Positions 52,081 to 62,300 of a DNA stretch of 64,000 nt are shown piece after piece; positions within the stretch are counted from its first letter, which is position 1, and the number at the start of each line of letters is the position of its first letter. The notes under the pieces are model-generated. The model made no database searches, was not told the DNA's origin, and worked only from the letters and a program-made list of their open reading frames with translations. The DNA comes from Granulicella aggregans (lineage in GTDB: Bacteria; Acidobacteriota; Terriglobia; Terriglobales; Acidobacteriaceae), in contig NZ_JAGSYE010000003.1 in the NCBI RefSeq assembly GCF_025685565.1, positions 868,001 to 932,000 on the forward strand. Reading direction: 5' to 3'. The position numbers were made by a program, and so were the translations under genes.

Positions 52081-55000
52081 ATGAACCTACGCACTCTACG
52101 AACCTCAGTCCTTCTGTCCTGCCTGATGGTAGCGGCGTTCCTTTGTCCGATGACAAATGAAGCCCAGACCGTCACCGGCTCCGTTACCGGACAGGTCACT
52201 GACTCAACCGGCGCGAGCATACCGAAGGCCGAAGTGACCGTGGAAAATATCTCCACGGGTATCAAGACTTCCACGACAACGAACGGAAGCGGCGTTTACA
52301 CGGTCCGTTTCCTTCCTATCGGCCAGTATCGAGTAACTATCGTAGCGACCGGATTCGGCCCGCTGACCACCGAGGTCTTTACTCTCGAAGTCAATCAGAC
52401 GGCAGAGTTCAATGAGAAGCTCGGCATCGGTGCGACTACTAAAGTCGATGTGACCACCGAAGTTGCTCCCATTCTCGACACCACCGACGCAACCCTTGCA
52501 ACCACCTTTACGGCGACGCAACTCGCGAATCTTCCCTTGAACGGTGGCAACTTCTCCGAAGTGACCATCTTCCAGCCCGGAGCGGTAGCAACCAGTCCGC
52601 AAGGCTTCACAGGCAACAATGCGATCGAGCGTGAAAACTTCAACAGCGGAACGCCGTCCATCAATGGCAACCGCGGCCAGGCAAACAACTACACCCTGGA
52701 AGGTGCGGACAACAACGAAGGCCAGAACAACCTGATCGCCTACAACCCCGCCGTCGAGGCCCTTGGAGAAGTTCGTGTCATCTCCTCGAACGCACCCGCG
52801 ACCTACGGAAACGCAAATGGCGGAGCTGTCGTCGCTCTCTTCAAGTCCGGTACCAACCAGCTGCACGGCTCGGCATTCGCTTACCTGCAAAACGACCAGC
52901 TCAACGCCAACACCTGGGGCAATAAACACGCAGCTCCGATCGTAGCCAGAAATCCCTATACCCAGACTCAATTCGGCGGGACCATTGGGGGACCTGTCGT
53001 CATCCCTCACTTGTTCAACGGCCACGACAAACTCTTCTTCTTTGGCGACTACAAGGGCGTCCGCAAACATACCGGCGGCTCAGGCCTTACGAGTGTCATC
53101 CCCTCTGCCTTTCGCAAGGGTGACTTCAGTGCGCTTTTGAATCCTCCGGTCATCGATGGCTCGCAAGAGTTCCAGCCGATCCAGCTGTACGACTCGCAAA
53201 ACAACTTCGCACCCTACGTCAATAACCAGGTCCCCATTACGAATCCGGTTGCCACGTATCTCTTCGCCCATCCGGAACTCTATCCGGTTGAGAACACCAC
53301 CCCTTCGGACGGAAAGATGAACAACAACTATCAGGGGCCGCAGAAGAACTTCGTCGTCAACAATCAGTTCGACGTAAAGGTCGACTTCGCGCCTGGCCAG
53401 TCCAACAAGTTCACGGCCTTCTACTCGCAGGGACGCGCCTACGATGGGAGCTCAGCCCTGACTGGGGTCTCTTTTCCATCTGCCAATGTCTATCCGACCA
53501 AACTCAGCGGGGGAAGCTGGATTCACACCTTTTCGAGCGCCATCGTCAATGAAGCCCGGTTTGGCTTTACGCGGGTCCGGTGGGACAACAGCATCCCCAC
53601 CGATCCCAGTGGCGCCTTCGGATTAAGCGGGAACTCGATTGTGGGCATCCCTTTCGGCACACAGCAGTATGTCGGCTTCTCGCAGCAGAGCTTCGGCTCC
53701 GGCAACGTTGGGACTAGTGCCAATACGCAGATTCTTCGCGACAACACCTTCAACTATTACGACAATCTGACCTGGCAGTTCCATCAGCACCTGCTGTCCA
53801 TGGGCATCCAGGCGACGCGCTACCAGCAGAACTACCTCAATGCATCGAACTTCGGCTTCCTGGGAACTTTCAACTATAACGGTCAATACACCAGCTCTCC
53901 CGGCACGGATTCGGCCCCCGGATACGGTCCTGCTGATTTCGTGCTTGACCGCGTTCAAAACACCCAGCTTGGGTCGACTCTTGGCATCATTGGAAACCGT
54001 CAATGGCGCACCGCCGAATACTTTCAAGACGATTGGAAGGTCAGCTCGAAGCTGACCATCAATCTAGGGGTCCGTTACGAACTCGACCAACCCTGGCACG
54101 AGGCCCACAATAAGACCGCCAACGTGATCCTGGTCGGCGGAGTGGCGCAGTTGGAGTACGCAGGGTCAGTCCCTACGGGCGCAGCCGCTGGCGCAACCGT
54201 TTGCCCAACAAAGGCCTGCTACAACGCCACTTACAACCAGATCCAGCCGCGTTTCGGGTTCGCCTACCAGGCCGCTTCGCGACTCGTGCTTCGCGGCGGC
54301 TACGGCGCGACCAGTTTCTTCGAAGGCGACGCGTTCAATCAGCGCCTGACCTCAAGCCCACCCTTCGCCGTTGGCAGCAACGTCACGGCAGCGCCACCGA
54401 CGACCACCTCAGGCGGTACGCCGTTTACCGTGCAGGGAGGCCTCAGCCCGCAGTTCAACGACGTCACGAACTCCGTGTATTCGATCTGGCCGCAGAACCA
54501 GCAGCCTGCCTATATTCACGAGTACAACCTCACCACGGAATATGCCCTGACGAACACGCTCTCTCTGAGCGCAAGTTATCTCGGTGAGTCCGGGCACCAC
54601 CTCGCGGATTACGGTAATCCGAATGGCTGGACCCTGGCGCAGAACGACATCTATTCCTTGCTTTCGCCGACGGTCCAGGGCAACCCCGCGCTATATCCTG
54701 CTTCGCTCAACACCCCGTACATGAATCTTCCCGGAGTCGGCCCAGGCGGATATGTGCTCGAAACCGAGTCTCGCGCGATGATGAACTACAACGGTCTACT
54801 CACGTCCCTGCGCCAGCGCACCAGCCATGGCCTTGAGTACACCATCAACTACACCTTCGCCAAGGCGATGACGGATAGCTCCGGCAACTACGGCTCCTCT
54901 CCGGGCACCTCGGGTTCGAGCGGCGCTTACCAGAACTACTTCGATAGCGCGGCGGATTACGGCGTCTCCTCGAACGACATTCGTCACAACCTCAGCGCAA

Positions 55001-55572
55001 TCGGCACCTACGCTCTGCCCTTTGGGCACGGCATGATGTACGGCGGCAATATGAACCGCGCCCTGGATCTCGCCGTGGGCGGATGGAAGATCTCTGGCTC
55101 TCTGATCAACTACTCCGGCCTCCCCATTACGATCAACGGGCCAACCGCGCTGCAGACCAACAACCCAGGCGGCGGATTCAGGGCAAACCAGTACCGTCAC
55201 TTCAAGGTGGTCAACCGCACCATCGACCACTGGTGGGGAACTGACGCCTCGACGATTCCTTGTGCAGCAGGCACAGATAATGGGGTCTGCGCGTACGGGA
55301 TCGCGTCAGCCACGCCAGGCCAGCTCCAGTTTGGAACGGCCGCAATCAACACCGAACGCGCGCCGGGATACCGCCAGATTGATAGCTCGCTCTTCAAGGA
55401 CTTTCACATCTACGGAGAACACGCTATCGGATTCCGCGCCAACTTCTACAACCTCTTCAACATCTCCAGCTACGGCAACCCGGCGAACAATGTATCTGGA
55501 ACTCTTGGACAGATCACAGGCGTCAATTCGCCTCCGCGTCAGATCGAGCTGAGCGCCCACTACAACTTCTAA
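52081..55572 (+). CDS. Oar-like TonB-dependent-receptor-type outer-membrane protein
   Basis: 1163 residues with AGGAGA well placed before the ATG. Signal peptide, then carboxypeptidase-regulatory domain (GSVTGQVTDSTGASIPKAEV, turn NGSGVYTVRFLPIGQY), then a plug-like segment with LPLNGGNFSEVTIFQPGAVA and INGNRGQANNYTLEGADNNE, and a C-terminal beta-barrel ending SAHYNF with terminal Phe. It is a close paralogue of the protein at 59327-62743 (same module order and length). Such receptors import or bind glycans in acidobacteria. The upstream region carries a probable DeoR operator; a 20-bp perfect terminator follows. Confidence 0.9.
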   Translation: MNLRTLRTSVLLSCLMVAAFLCPMTNEAQTVTGSVTGQVTDSTGASIPKAEVTVENISTGIKTSTTTNGSGVYTVRFLPIGQYRVTIVATGFGPLTTEVFTLEVNQTAEFNEKLGIGATTKVDVTTEVAPILDTTDATLATTFTATQLANLPLNGGNFSEVTIFQPGAVATSPQGFTGNNAIERENFNSGTPSINGNRGQANNYTLEGADNNEGQNNLIAYNPAVEALGEVRVISSNAPATYGNANGGAVVALFKSGTNQLHGSAFAYLQNDQLNANTWGNKHAAPIVARNPYTQTQFGGTIGGPVVIPHLFNGHDKLFFFGDYKGVRKHTGGSGLTSVIPSAFRKGDFSALLNPPVIDGSQEFQPIQLYDSQNNFAPYVNNQVPITNPVATYLFAHPELYPVENTTPSDGKMNNNYQGPQKNFVVNNQFDVKVDFAPGQSNKFTAFYSQGRAYDGSSALTGVSFPSANVYPTKLSGGSWIHTFSSAIVNEARFGFTRVRWDNSIPTDPSGAFGLSGNSIVGIPFGTQQYVGFSQQSFGSGNVGTSANTQILRDNTFNYYDNLTWQFHQHLLSMGIQATRYQQNYLNASNFGFLGTFNYNGQYTSSPGTDSAPGYGPADFVLDRVQNTQLGSTLGIIGNRQWRTAEYFQDDWKVSSKLTINLGVRYELDQPWHEAHNKTANVILVGGVAQLEYAGSVPTGAAAGATVCPTKACYNATYNQIQPRFGFAYQAASRLVLRGGYGATSFFEGDAFNQRLTSSPPFAVGSNVTAAPPTTTSGGTPFTVQGGLSPQFNDVTNSVYSIWPQNQQPAYIHEYNLTTEYALTNTLSLSASYLGESGHHLADYGNPNGWTLAQNDIYSLLSPTVQGNPALYPASLNTPYMNLPGVGPGGYVLETESRAMMNYNGLLTSLRQRTSHGLEYTINYTFAKAMTDSSGNYGSSPGTSGSSGAYQNYFDSAADYGVSSNDIRHNLSAIGTYALPFGHGMMYGGNMNRALDLAVGGWKISGSLINYSGLPITINGPTALQTNNPGGGFRANQYRHFKVVNRTIDHWWGTDASTIPCAAGTDNGVCAYGIASATPGQLQFGTAAINTERAPGYRQIDSSLFKDFHIYGEHAIGFRANFYNLFNISSYGNPANNVSGTLGQITGVNSPPRQIELSAHYNF

Positions 55573-55583
55573 CCGAACCTTCT

Positions 55584-55631
55584 AAAGAGCGCGGGTGCGA
55601 TTGACTAACGGCAATCGCACCCGCGCTCTTT
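55584..55631 (+). terminator. Strong terminator after the Oar-like receptor gene
   Basis: A perfect 20-bp stem (55584-55603 and 55612-55631) with an 8-nt loop, starting AAAGAGCGCG and ending CGCGCTCTTT, followed shortly by a T-tract. It separates the receptor gene from cutC. Confidence 0.88.
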
Positions 55632-55747
55632 CCACACAAGTTTTTTGCCTCGCCGCTCGGATATATTCGGGCCCTTCCCAATCGACCCCGGCCAAAATCC
55701 CATGCGTCGAGTCATCAAGAGTAAATTTCAGGATCACGAGCAACTGA

Positions 55748-56488
55748 ATGCGCAAGATAGTTTTTGAGTTGTGTGCCGAGACGATTGATGCCTGCCTGGT
55801 CGCCAGAGAGGGCGGGGCGGCGCGCATAGAGCTCTGTTCCGCTCTCAGCGAGGGCGGGCTTACCCCCAGTCACGGCTTGCTCTCTTTCGCAGTGGCGCAG
55901 AGCGGTCTTCCCGTCCACGTGCTCATTCGGCCTCGTGGGGGAGATTTTGTGTACTCCGCTGCGGAGATCGCCGTGATGCACGCCGATATTGAACACGCGA
56001 AATCGTGCGGAGCCTCGGGCGTGGTGCTCGGCATCCTGCGTCCGGACGCGACGGTTGACGTCGAAGCTACGCGAGCTATGGTGGAGATTGCACGACCGAT
56101 GGAGGTCACATTTCACCGCGCCTTCGACGTCACCTCATCGCTGTCAGAGGCGCTTGAAGATGTGATCGCGAGCGGCTGCGAACGTGTACTCACCTCTGGC
56201 GGCGAGCGCGATGTTATGGTCGGGGCACACTCCCTGGCGGCGCTCGTGGAACAGGCGGCCGGCCGAATCGAAATCGCGGTGGGCGGCGGTCTGCGTATTC
56301 AGAATGCAGCCTCGCTTAGCCAGACGATTGGAGCCCGGCACTTTCACGGATCACTCCGCCGAAAGAATCCGGGCCATCCCGTTTCAACCGCGGATGATGC
56401 GGTCGACGACTCTGAAGCTCTGGGCTTCGACTATACCGTCGACGCAGAGGAGATTCGGACGATGATTGACCTCCTGCAGAACGCTTAG
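55748..56488 (+). CDS. cutC: CutC-family protein
   Basis: A 246-residue TIM-barrel protein: the family start VFELCAETIDACLVAREGGA, RIELCSALSEGGLTPSHGL, PVHVLIRPRGGDFVYS, ADIEHAKSCGASGVVLGIL, PMEVTFHRAFDV and GCERVLTSGG. CutC has been linked to copper tolerance in E. coli, though its real role is debated, and similar proteins are found next to sugar and glycosidase genes. Here it lies between two glycan-type receptor genes, which supports a carbohydrate-related role. Convergent with the SGNH hydrolase gene (12 nt apart). Confidence 0.9.
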   Translation: MRKIVFELCAETIDACLVAREGGAARIELCSALSEGGLTPSHGLLSFAVAQSGLPVHVLIRPRGGDFVYSAAEIAVMHADIEHAKSCGASGVVLGILRPDATVDVEATRAMVEIARPMEVTFHRAFDVTSSLSEALEDVIASGCERVLTSGGERDVMVGAHSLAALVEQAAGRIEIAVGGGLRIQNAASLSQTIGARHFHGSLRRKNPGHPVSTADDAVDDSEALGFDYTVDAEEIRTMIDLLQNA

Positions 56489-56500
56489 GCAGCGTTCGTC

Positions 56501-58027
56501 CTAAGGCGTAATGCCCAGCTTGCGGAATGTGTCCGCCAGAGCATCGGCCCAGATCCCGTAGCCTGCATCGGTCGGGTGCACGCCGTCTGACATCATCGAC
56601 ACGGGCAGCGTCCCGTCAGTGTCGAGAAACTTCTCTCCAATGTCGAGGTAGATGACCGAGGCGTCGTTTCTGAAGTGCGCCGCCATTAGCTGGTTCGTCG
56701 CGGTGACGCTGGCGCGCAGCGGGTCCGTCGCACTACGTCCACGCGGAAGGATCGCCATGACGATCAAACGGCTGCTCGGCGATCTCTTGTGAAGCTCCTC
56801 GCGGATCGCTTCTATTCCGGCCACGATCTCCTGCGGCGTATTGGCGCGAGCGTTGCTGCTCCGCGTCAGGTTGTTCGTGCCGATCATAAGGACGATGGCT
56901 TGCGGCGTAAGGCCGTCGAACTCCCCCTGCCGCAGTCGCCAGAGGACATTCTGTGTCCTGTCCCAACCAAAGCCAAGGTTGAGCACGTTACCTGCATCCG
57001 CTCCGAATAAATGCTGCCAGGCTGTAGGCCCGTTGACGTGGTTTGCATTCGGCAAGCCTCCCCAGAAGTGGGTGATGGAATCACCGATCATCACCACCTT
57101 CGGGTTTATCTGCTGCTTCGCTTTGAGCTCCGAATGATGCCGCGCATACCAGTCGTAGGAGTCCTGCTCAAGCTTCGGAACAGGGATCAATGCCGTGTTG
57201 ATCTCGGTCATCGCGTCGAGCGGCATCCGGGGAGAGTCTCCCATCAGCTTCGCCAGCGTGGGCTCGATGGCCTCCGCCATCATGTGCTGCCCATTGGTAT
57301 CGGGATGAAGCGGCTTGCCATGCTGCGGCAGACGCGGATCATAAAAGATCGATGCGTCGAGGCTGCCCTTTCGATAGAAGATCGAGCCTATATCGAGATA
57401 AGTCACTCTCGGATTCTCGCTATAGCTATTGGCGAGATAATGATTGACCGCTCGATCAGTTTCCGTCTTGGACTCTGAGATATCGCTGGGCAGAATACCA
57501 AGCAGCAGAATCTTCGTCTCCGGCAGGCGCTGCTCGAGATCCGCAATTACCGCATCGATGCCTACTTCTGTCTGTTCCGCGCTCTCGGACTTGAAGCCGG
57601 TGTTGTTGGTCCCGATAAGCAGCAGCACCACCTTCGGGTGGAGGCCGGCAACCTCGCCATGATCGAGCCGCCACAATACGTTGGCCGTGGTGTCTCCGCT
57701 GAAGCCGAGGTTCAGCGCCTTGCGTGGCTCGTAAAAGGTCTTCCACGTTGGTTGAAAGTTTTCATCAGGAAGCGTCGACTTGTCGTAGTTGTTCGTGATC
57801 GAGTCGCCGATCAGCAGTAGCTGCGTATCGGAATGGTTTGCCACATCGCGGAGGACAGCCTCGTGCCGATCCTTCCACCAGCTCTCTGAAAGACGATCTG
57901 TCGCGACAATCGCTGGATTCTCCTTCTGCAGAAGTTTCTGTGCAAAGCCCTGAGGGGGTAGAACTGAGAGGTGAAGTGCTGCGATGGAGAGACCAAATCC
58001 TATGTAAGATCTGGTCCGATTGATCAT
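56501..58027 (-). CDS. Exported protein with two SGNH/GDSL hydrolase domains
   Basis: About 508 residues from the ATG at 58027; a TTG at 58042 sits closer to the AGGAGG. Signal peptide (residues 8-30), then tandem SGNH domains of the PAF-acetylhydrolase/acetylesterase type. Domain 1: GDS 74-76, GTNN 139-142, but the catalytic Asp of DxxH is Lys (K238-P-L-H241). Domain 2: GDS 315-317, GTNN 383-386 and an intact DGVH at 481-484. The first half may be a non-catalytic binding copy. Likely a periplasmic carbohydrate esterase, fitting the neighbouring glycosidases. Confidence 0.88.
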   Translation of the reverse strand: MINRTRSYIGFGLSIAALHLSVLPPQGFAQKLLQKENPAIVATDRLSESWWKDRHEAVLRDVANHSDTQLLLIGDSITNNYDKSTLPDENFQPTWKTFYEPRKALNLGFSGDTTANVLWRLDHGEVAGLHPKVVLLLIGTNNTGFKSESAEQTEVGIDAVIADLEQRLPETKILLLGILPSDISESKTETDRAVNHYLANSYSENPRVTYLDIGSIFYRKGSLDASIFYDPRLPQHGKPLHPDTNGQHMMAEAIEPTLAKLMGDSPRMPLDAMTEINTALIPVPKLEQDSYDWYARHHSELKAKQQINPKVVMIGDSITHFWGGLPNANHVNGPTAWQHLFGADAGNVLNLGFGWDRTQNVLWRLRQGEFDGLTPQAIVLMIGTNNLTRSSNARANTPQEIVAGIEAIREELHKRSPSSRLIVMAILPRGRSATDPLRASVTATNQLMAAHFRNDASVIYLDIGEKFLDTDGTLPVSMMSDGVHPTDAGYGIWADALADTFRKLGITP

Positions 58028-58114
58028 CCTTGCTGGTATCAACTTCCCTCCTCTTATGTAGAGCAGCACGCGAACTGAAGACTATTTCATCATGCCGCCA
58101 TCCCTAACTAGAAA

Positions 58115-58157
58115 GCCGCCCGAATAGGTGACACTTTCTGTCACCTATTCGGGCGGC
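58115..58157 (-). terminator. Terminator-like inverted repeat downstream of the family 18 gene
   Basis: A perfect 18-bp stem (58115-58132 and 58140-58157) with the 7-nt loop, GCCGCCCG at one end. On the minus strand it lies 24 nt after the GH18 stop codon and ends with a TTTC run, so it probably terminates that gene. Confidence 0.85.
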
Positions 58158-58181
58158 TGCAATTTGCGGAACAACGCGCAT

Positions 58182-59240
58182 CTATCGGCGAGCGGGGATG
58201 GCATCCCAGATCGATGCATCTTCATCGCCCAGATCCCAGGAGCAGATGCTGAACACCTTATCGCTTCCAGCCAACTCATAGCGATCCTTGAAGGCGTGCT
58301 TGTCGGTCCAGAAGATCCACTCCCGCATCTGGTCGCGGTAGTAGTAGAACCAGGGTGTGTGGTCGACTTCATCCCATTGCGGAACTCCATGGAAGCGCTC
58401 GCGAAGCATCTCGATCTCCGGGCCGGAGATAAAGTCGGAGGTCTCATTCGGCTTCTTCTCAGCCTTGCCGAGACCAGGGTCGCCCGTGTACCAGCGATAG
58501 CCATAGATGGCGATGCCCAGCGACAGCTTCTGCGGAGGAACGACCTTCAGCGCGTAGTCGAGGTTTTCCTTCGTCCAGATCCATCCGCCAACCGGTCCGG
58601 GCGTCGTCCAGTGTGTGTGTTGGTCATAGGTCATCAGGCAGATGGTGTCAACCGATTCGGCCAATGCCTTCAGGTCGTAGCCGCCGCGCCACTCCTCGAA
58701 GATCCACTTGCCGAAGGCCGTCTCGCCCGCGTGTCCCGGAGCGTTGGGAACGACGTCAATCTGAATCTGCAGGTGCTCTGCATGCAGCACATCGGCGGTC
58801 TTCTTCACCATCGCGGAGAGAGCGTCGCGATCCGTCCACATCACGTCTTCGACGTCGTAGTTGATGCCGTCGTAGCCGTGCTCCTTGCACTCTCGAAGGA
58901 AGGCCTTGTTCATCTCGTCCTGCGCCTTCTGATCGTTGATCAACTGATGGATCTTCACATGATCGAAGATCGCGAACAGCGGGATGATCGTCATGTGCGA
59001 GGCCTTTGCCGCCTTCAGAACAGTTTCATTCGGCTCGCCTGTAACAAGGCCAGTCTCGTCGATCTGGTACCAGGTTGGCGAGATGATATCGATCTTGTCT
59101 TTGTGCGCCATGAACGAGTTCACAGCGGCCACGCCGTTGCCCATCCAGAACTCCGTCTTCTGAGCGTGTGCAGCCAGTGAACTGAACAAAACTGCCGCGC
59201 CGATGCTCGCCGCCAGCGATAGTTGGAATCGTGTCTTCAT
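58182..59240 (-). CDS. Glycoside hydrolase family 18 enzyme (exported)
   Basis: About 352 residues from the ATG at 59240 with GAGGG upstream. Signal peptide (LSLAASIGAAVLFSSLAAHA) followed by a TIM barrel: IDIISPTWYQIDETGLV, then DGINYDVE (residues 124-131), the GH18 DxxDxDxE motif with catalytic Glu131, MTYDQH, and later PQKLSLGIAIYGYRWY. The nearest well-known types are chitinases and endo-beta-N-acetylglucosaminidases. Chain shape (short, single catalytic domain, no chitin-binding module) and setting beside a fucosidase gene fit glycoprotein glycan degradation. Confidence 0.9.
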   Translation of the reverse strand: MKTRFQLSLAASIGAAVLFSSLAAHAQKTEFWMGNGVAAVNSFMAHKDKIDIISPTWYQIDETGLVTGEPNETVLKAAKASHMTIIPLFAIFDHVKIHQLINDQKAQDEMNKAFLRECKEHGYDGINYDVEDVMWTDRDALSAMVKKTADVLHAEHLQIQIDVVPNAPGHAGETAFGKWIFEEWRGGYDLKALAESVDTICLMTYDQHTHWTTPGPVGGWIWTKENLDYALKVVPPQKLSLGIAIYGYRWYTGDPGLGKAEKKPNETSDFISGPEIEMLRERFHGVPQWDEVDHTPWFYYYRDQMREWIFWTDKHAFKDRYELAGSDKVFSICSWDLGDEDASIWDAIPARR

Positions 59241-59273
59241 CTTTGCCCTCATCTCTTATGCTACGAAAGAAAT

Positions 59274-59300
59274 GGGCCGGAGAGACTTACTCTCCGGCCC
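59274..59300 (-). terminator. Terminator after the second Oar-like receptor gene
   Basis: GGGCCGGAGAG (59274-59284) and CTCTCCGGCCC (59290-59300), 11-bp perfect stem with a 5-nt loop, followed on the minus strand by ATTTCTTT. It lies 26 nt past the receptor stop codon and before the GH18 gene. Confidence 0.88.
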
Positions 59301-59326
59301 GCGATCGGAATTATTGCAGGATGTAG

Positions 59327-62300
59327 TTAGAACGCGTACTTCAGTTCGAACTGGATGTGGCGTTCGGTCGACCGGGTGCTGGTGATCCGGCCGAAGTTGG
59401 TGCCATCGTTGATTCCGTTGTCCGGGTTGCCGTAGCTGGCGATGTTGAACGCGTTAAAGAAGTCGCTCCGGAAGTCCAAATGCTGTTCGTGGAATGTCGT
59501 AAAGCTCTTCTGCAGCGCGCCGTCTACGTTGAAGAAGCCAGGAGCACGAAGTGATCCTGTCTTTACGTTGCCGAAGTTGGTCTGCGACTGCGTGGCAAAG
59601 GCGCACACTCCGTCATTCAAGCCCGAACCACAGGTGTCCGTGATCGACTGATCGGTGCCGAACCAATGGTTGATGGAACGTCCTGTGATCTTGATTGGGT
59701 TGACTTGATCCGGACGCGCCGCGCCGGTGTACGCAAACACAAGGGCCGAGTACTCAGGAGTCGAAGAAATGGTAACCGGGAATCCCGTGTAAGCAACGCT
59801 CGATCCACTCACCTTCCAACCGCCAAGAATCTCGTCGACAAAGAAGTTCGAGTTGGCTCCGAACTGCTTGCCGTGTCCGAAGGGAAGCGCGTAAGTCCCT
59901 GTAGCACTGAACGCATGACGAACGTCATCGCCGGCCGGACCCCAATCGCCGTGAATGTTGTAGTAGTTCTGCTGGTAGTACTGCTGTGAAATGTCCGCAG
60001 CGCCGTAATAGCCGATGTCGTCGGTAAGCGCCTTCGAGTAGGTGTAGTTCGCGGTGAACTCGAGCCCTGCTTTCAGACGTTGGCGGAAGATTGCCTGAAG
60101 CGCGTTATAGCTAAGGGACGAGTCTGAGGCGGTCACCTTGACAACACCCTGTTGTCCGACGATTCCCGCATACGGTGCGGTTGCGCCAGGCGCGGTGAGT
60201 TGGTTGGCATAGGCGGGATCGACCAAGTGCCTCCCGATCTCGCCCACATACCCGACTTGCAGGGATGAAGTGGGTGTAACTTCATACTCGCCAGTGAGTG
60301 AGAACTCCTGGATGATCGCCGACTGGAGGTTCTTCTTCCAGGCGTAAAAAGTTGTGACCGGAGGCGTGTTGGTCGGGAACCCATTGCTGGTCAGCACCGG
60401 AGTTCCTTCGGAGTAGACTCCGCCGGTGTCTGACGGAATCAGGGCCTTGGTCTCGAAGTCGTTGTGGAACGGCGGATTCTGGGTAAGGCGAAGGTTTGCG
60501 CCCGTGCCTTCTAGATAGGTTGTGATGCCATAGCCGCCGCGAAGCACTGCCTTTGAGCGCGGCTGCCAGGCGAAGCCGAGACGGGGCATGAAGTTCGCCT
60601 TGCTGTCGCTGTAGCATGCGCGGTTGGAGCAGACGGTAGCATTCGGGAACGTATTGCCCGAAGGAATGCTGCCCGCATACTCGACGGTTGCCGTGTCGAG
60701 GTTGAGGTTCACCATCTTGTTGTTCACTTCGTAGATTGGCTGGTCATACTCATATCGGAGACCGATGTTGAAGGTCAGCGTAGGAGTGAACTTCCAGTCG
60801 TCCTGGGCGAAGTAAGCATTACGGTACTGGCGCTGGCCGGTACGACCGACCACTTGGCCCACGGTCGCGTCGTCCGCATAGTTGCTGACAAAGTCAGCGA
60901 AGCCGTTCTGGCTAGAGTTGGCCGCAAGGCCAGCTGAAAACTGACCGTCGTAGCTGAACGTGCCGAGTTCGCCGTCGTTGCCAGGGTAGAAGCTGTTCTG
61001 CTGGTACCGCGTCAGTTCGGCACCGAACTTCAGAAGGTGCTTGCCCTTCTGCCAGGTCAGATTGTCGCCGTACTGGAAGACGTTGTCGATGAAGATCTCC
61101 GGAGTCGGGTTTGTGCCGAAGTTGCTGACTTCCGTTCCGGAGAAGGACTGCTGGCTGAAGCCCGCCGTCTGCTGCGCCTGGCTTGGAATGCCGACAACTG
61201 CGTTTCCGGTGAGCCCAAAGACACCGCTTGGGTCCGTGGTCACGCCGCTGTTGTAGCGGATACGCGCGTACGATACACGCGCCGAGTTGACAATCGCTGA
61301 GTTAACAGTCCGCGTCCAGTCCGTCACGAAGAGGTGGTCGGGGAAGTTCGAAGCTGAAGGAAACTGAATTGGAATTGGTTCCTTGGTCGTTCCGTCCTGG
61401 CCGATGCCCTGCGAGTAACGTCCCGAGATCACGTCCTTGTCGCGGAAGTGGTAGTCGATCTTCACATCGCCCTGGTCATTGCGGGCAAAATTCCCGCTCA
61501 GGCCCTGATAGTTGTTCAAAATGCCGGTAGCGTCCTGCCCTGTGGCGTTGGGAAGGGGGTAGACGTTCGGATGCGAGAATAGGTAGAGTGCCACTGGGTT
61601 GGTGATCGGCACGCAGTTGTTTGCGTAGGGAACGGCACCGCCGGCAACCTGCGTGTTATAGAGCTGGTAACCAAGGTTGGAGAAGTCGGCCTGGCCTACA
61701 GCGCAGTTGGCAGTTGCTGTCTGGCCTCGGTAGGCGGCTGGAGCAACGCTCACCGCCGAGGAACCGCCGGTGTGTGTCCGAAATCCTTCATAGTCGGCGA
61801 AGAAGAAGAGCTTGTCCTTCAGGATCGGACCGCCAATGGTGCCCCCGAAGATGGTCTGCGTGAACGGATTGACCGGAAGAACCGGAGTATTGTTCCCATT
61901 CGCCCAGCTGTTTGCATCCAGCTTGGCGCTCTCGAGGAAGCCGAAGACGCTGCCATGGAACTGGTTCGTTCCGCTCTTGGTCACCATGAGCACTTCGCCG
62001 CCGTTCACGTTTCCGAACTCGGCGTTTGCGTTCGACGAGATGACGCGGATCTGGTCAAGCGAGTCCGGGCTGGGCGTGTAGCCGACGGTGTTGTTCAGGT
62101 TCTCGTTGATCTCCTGGCCATCCAGGATGTAGTTGTTGGACTGAGCACGATTGCCGTTGATGTTCGCGATCGTGCTGCCACCTTGATCGCGCTCTGTCGA
62201 ACTCGATCCGCCGAAAGCGCCATAGTCGGTCGAAACCGCGCCGGGGGTGAAGACAGTGAGCTGCGAGAAGTCGCGACCGTTCAGAGGAATGTTATTGATC

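Noticed and set aside
58610..58625. Short GTGTGTGT run within the family 18 gene
   Set aside because: It is inside coding sequence, too short for a functional repeat, and encodes a plausible His/Thr stretch.
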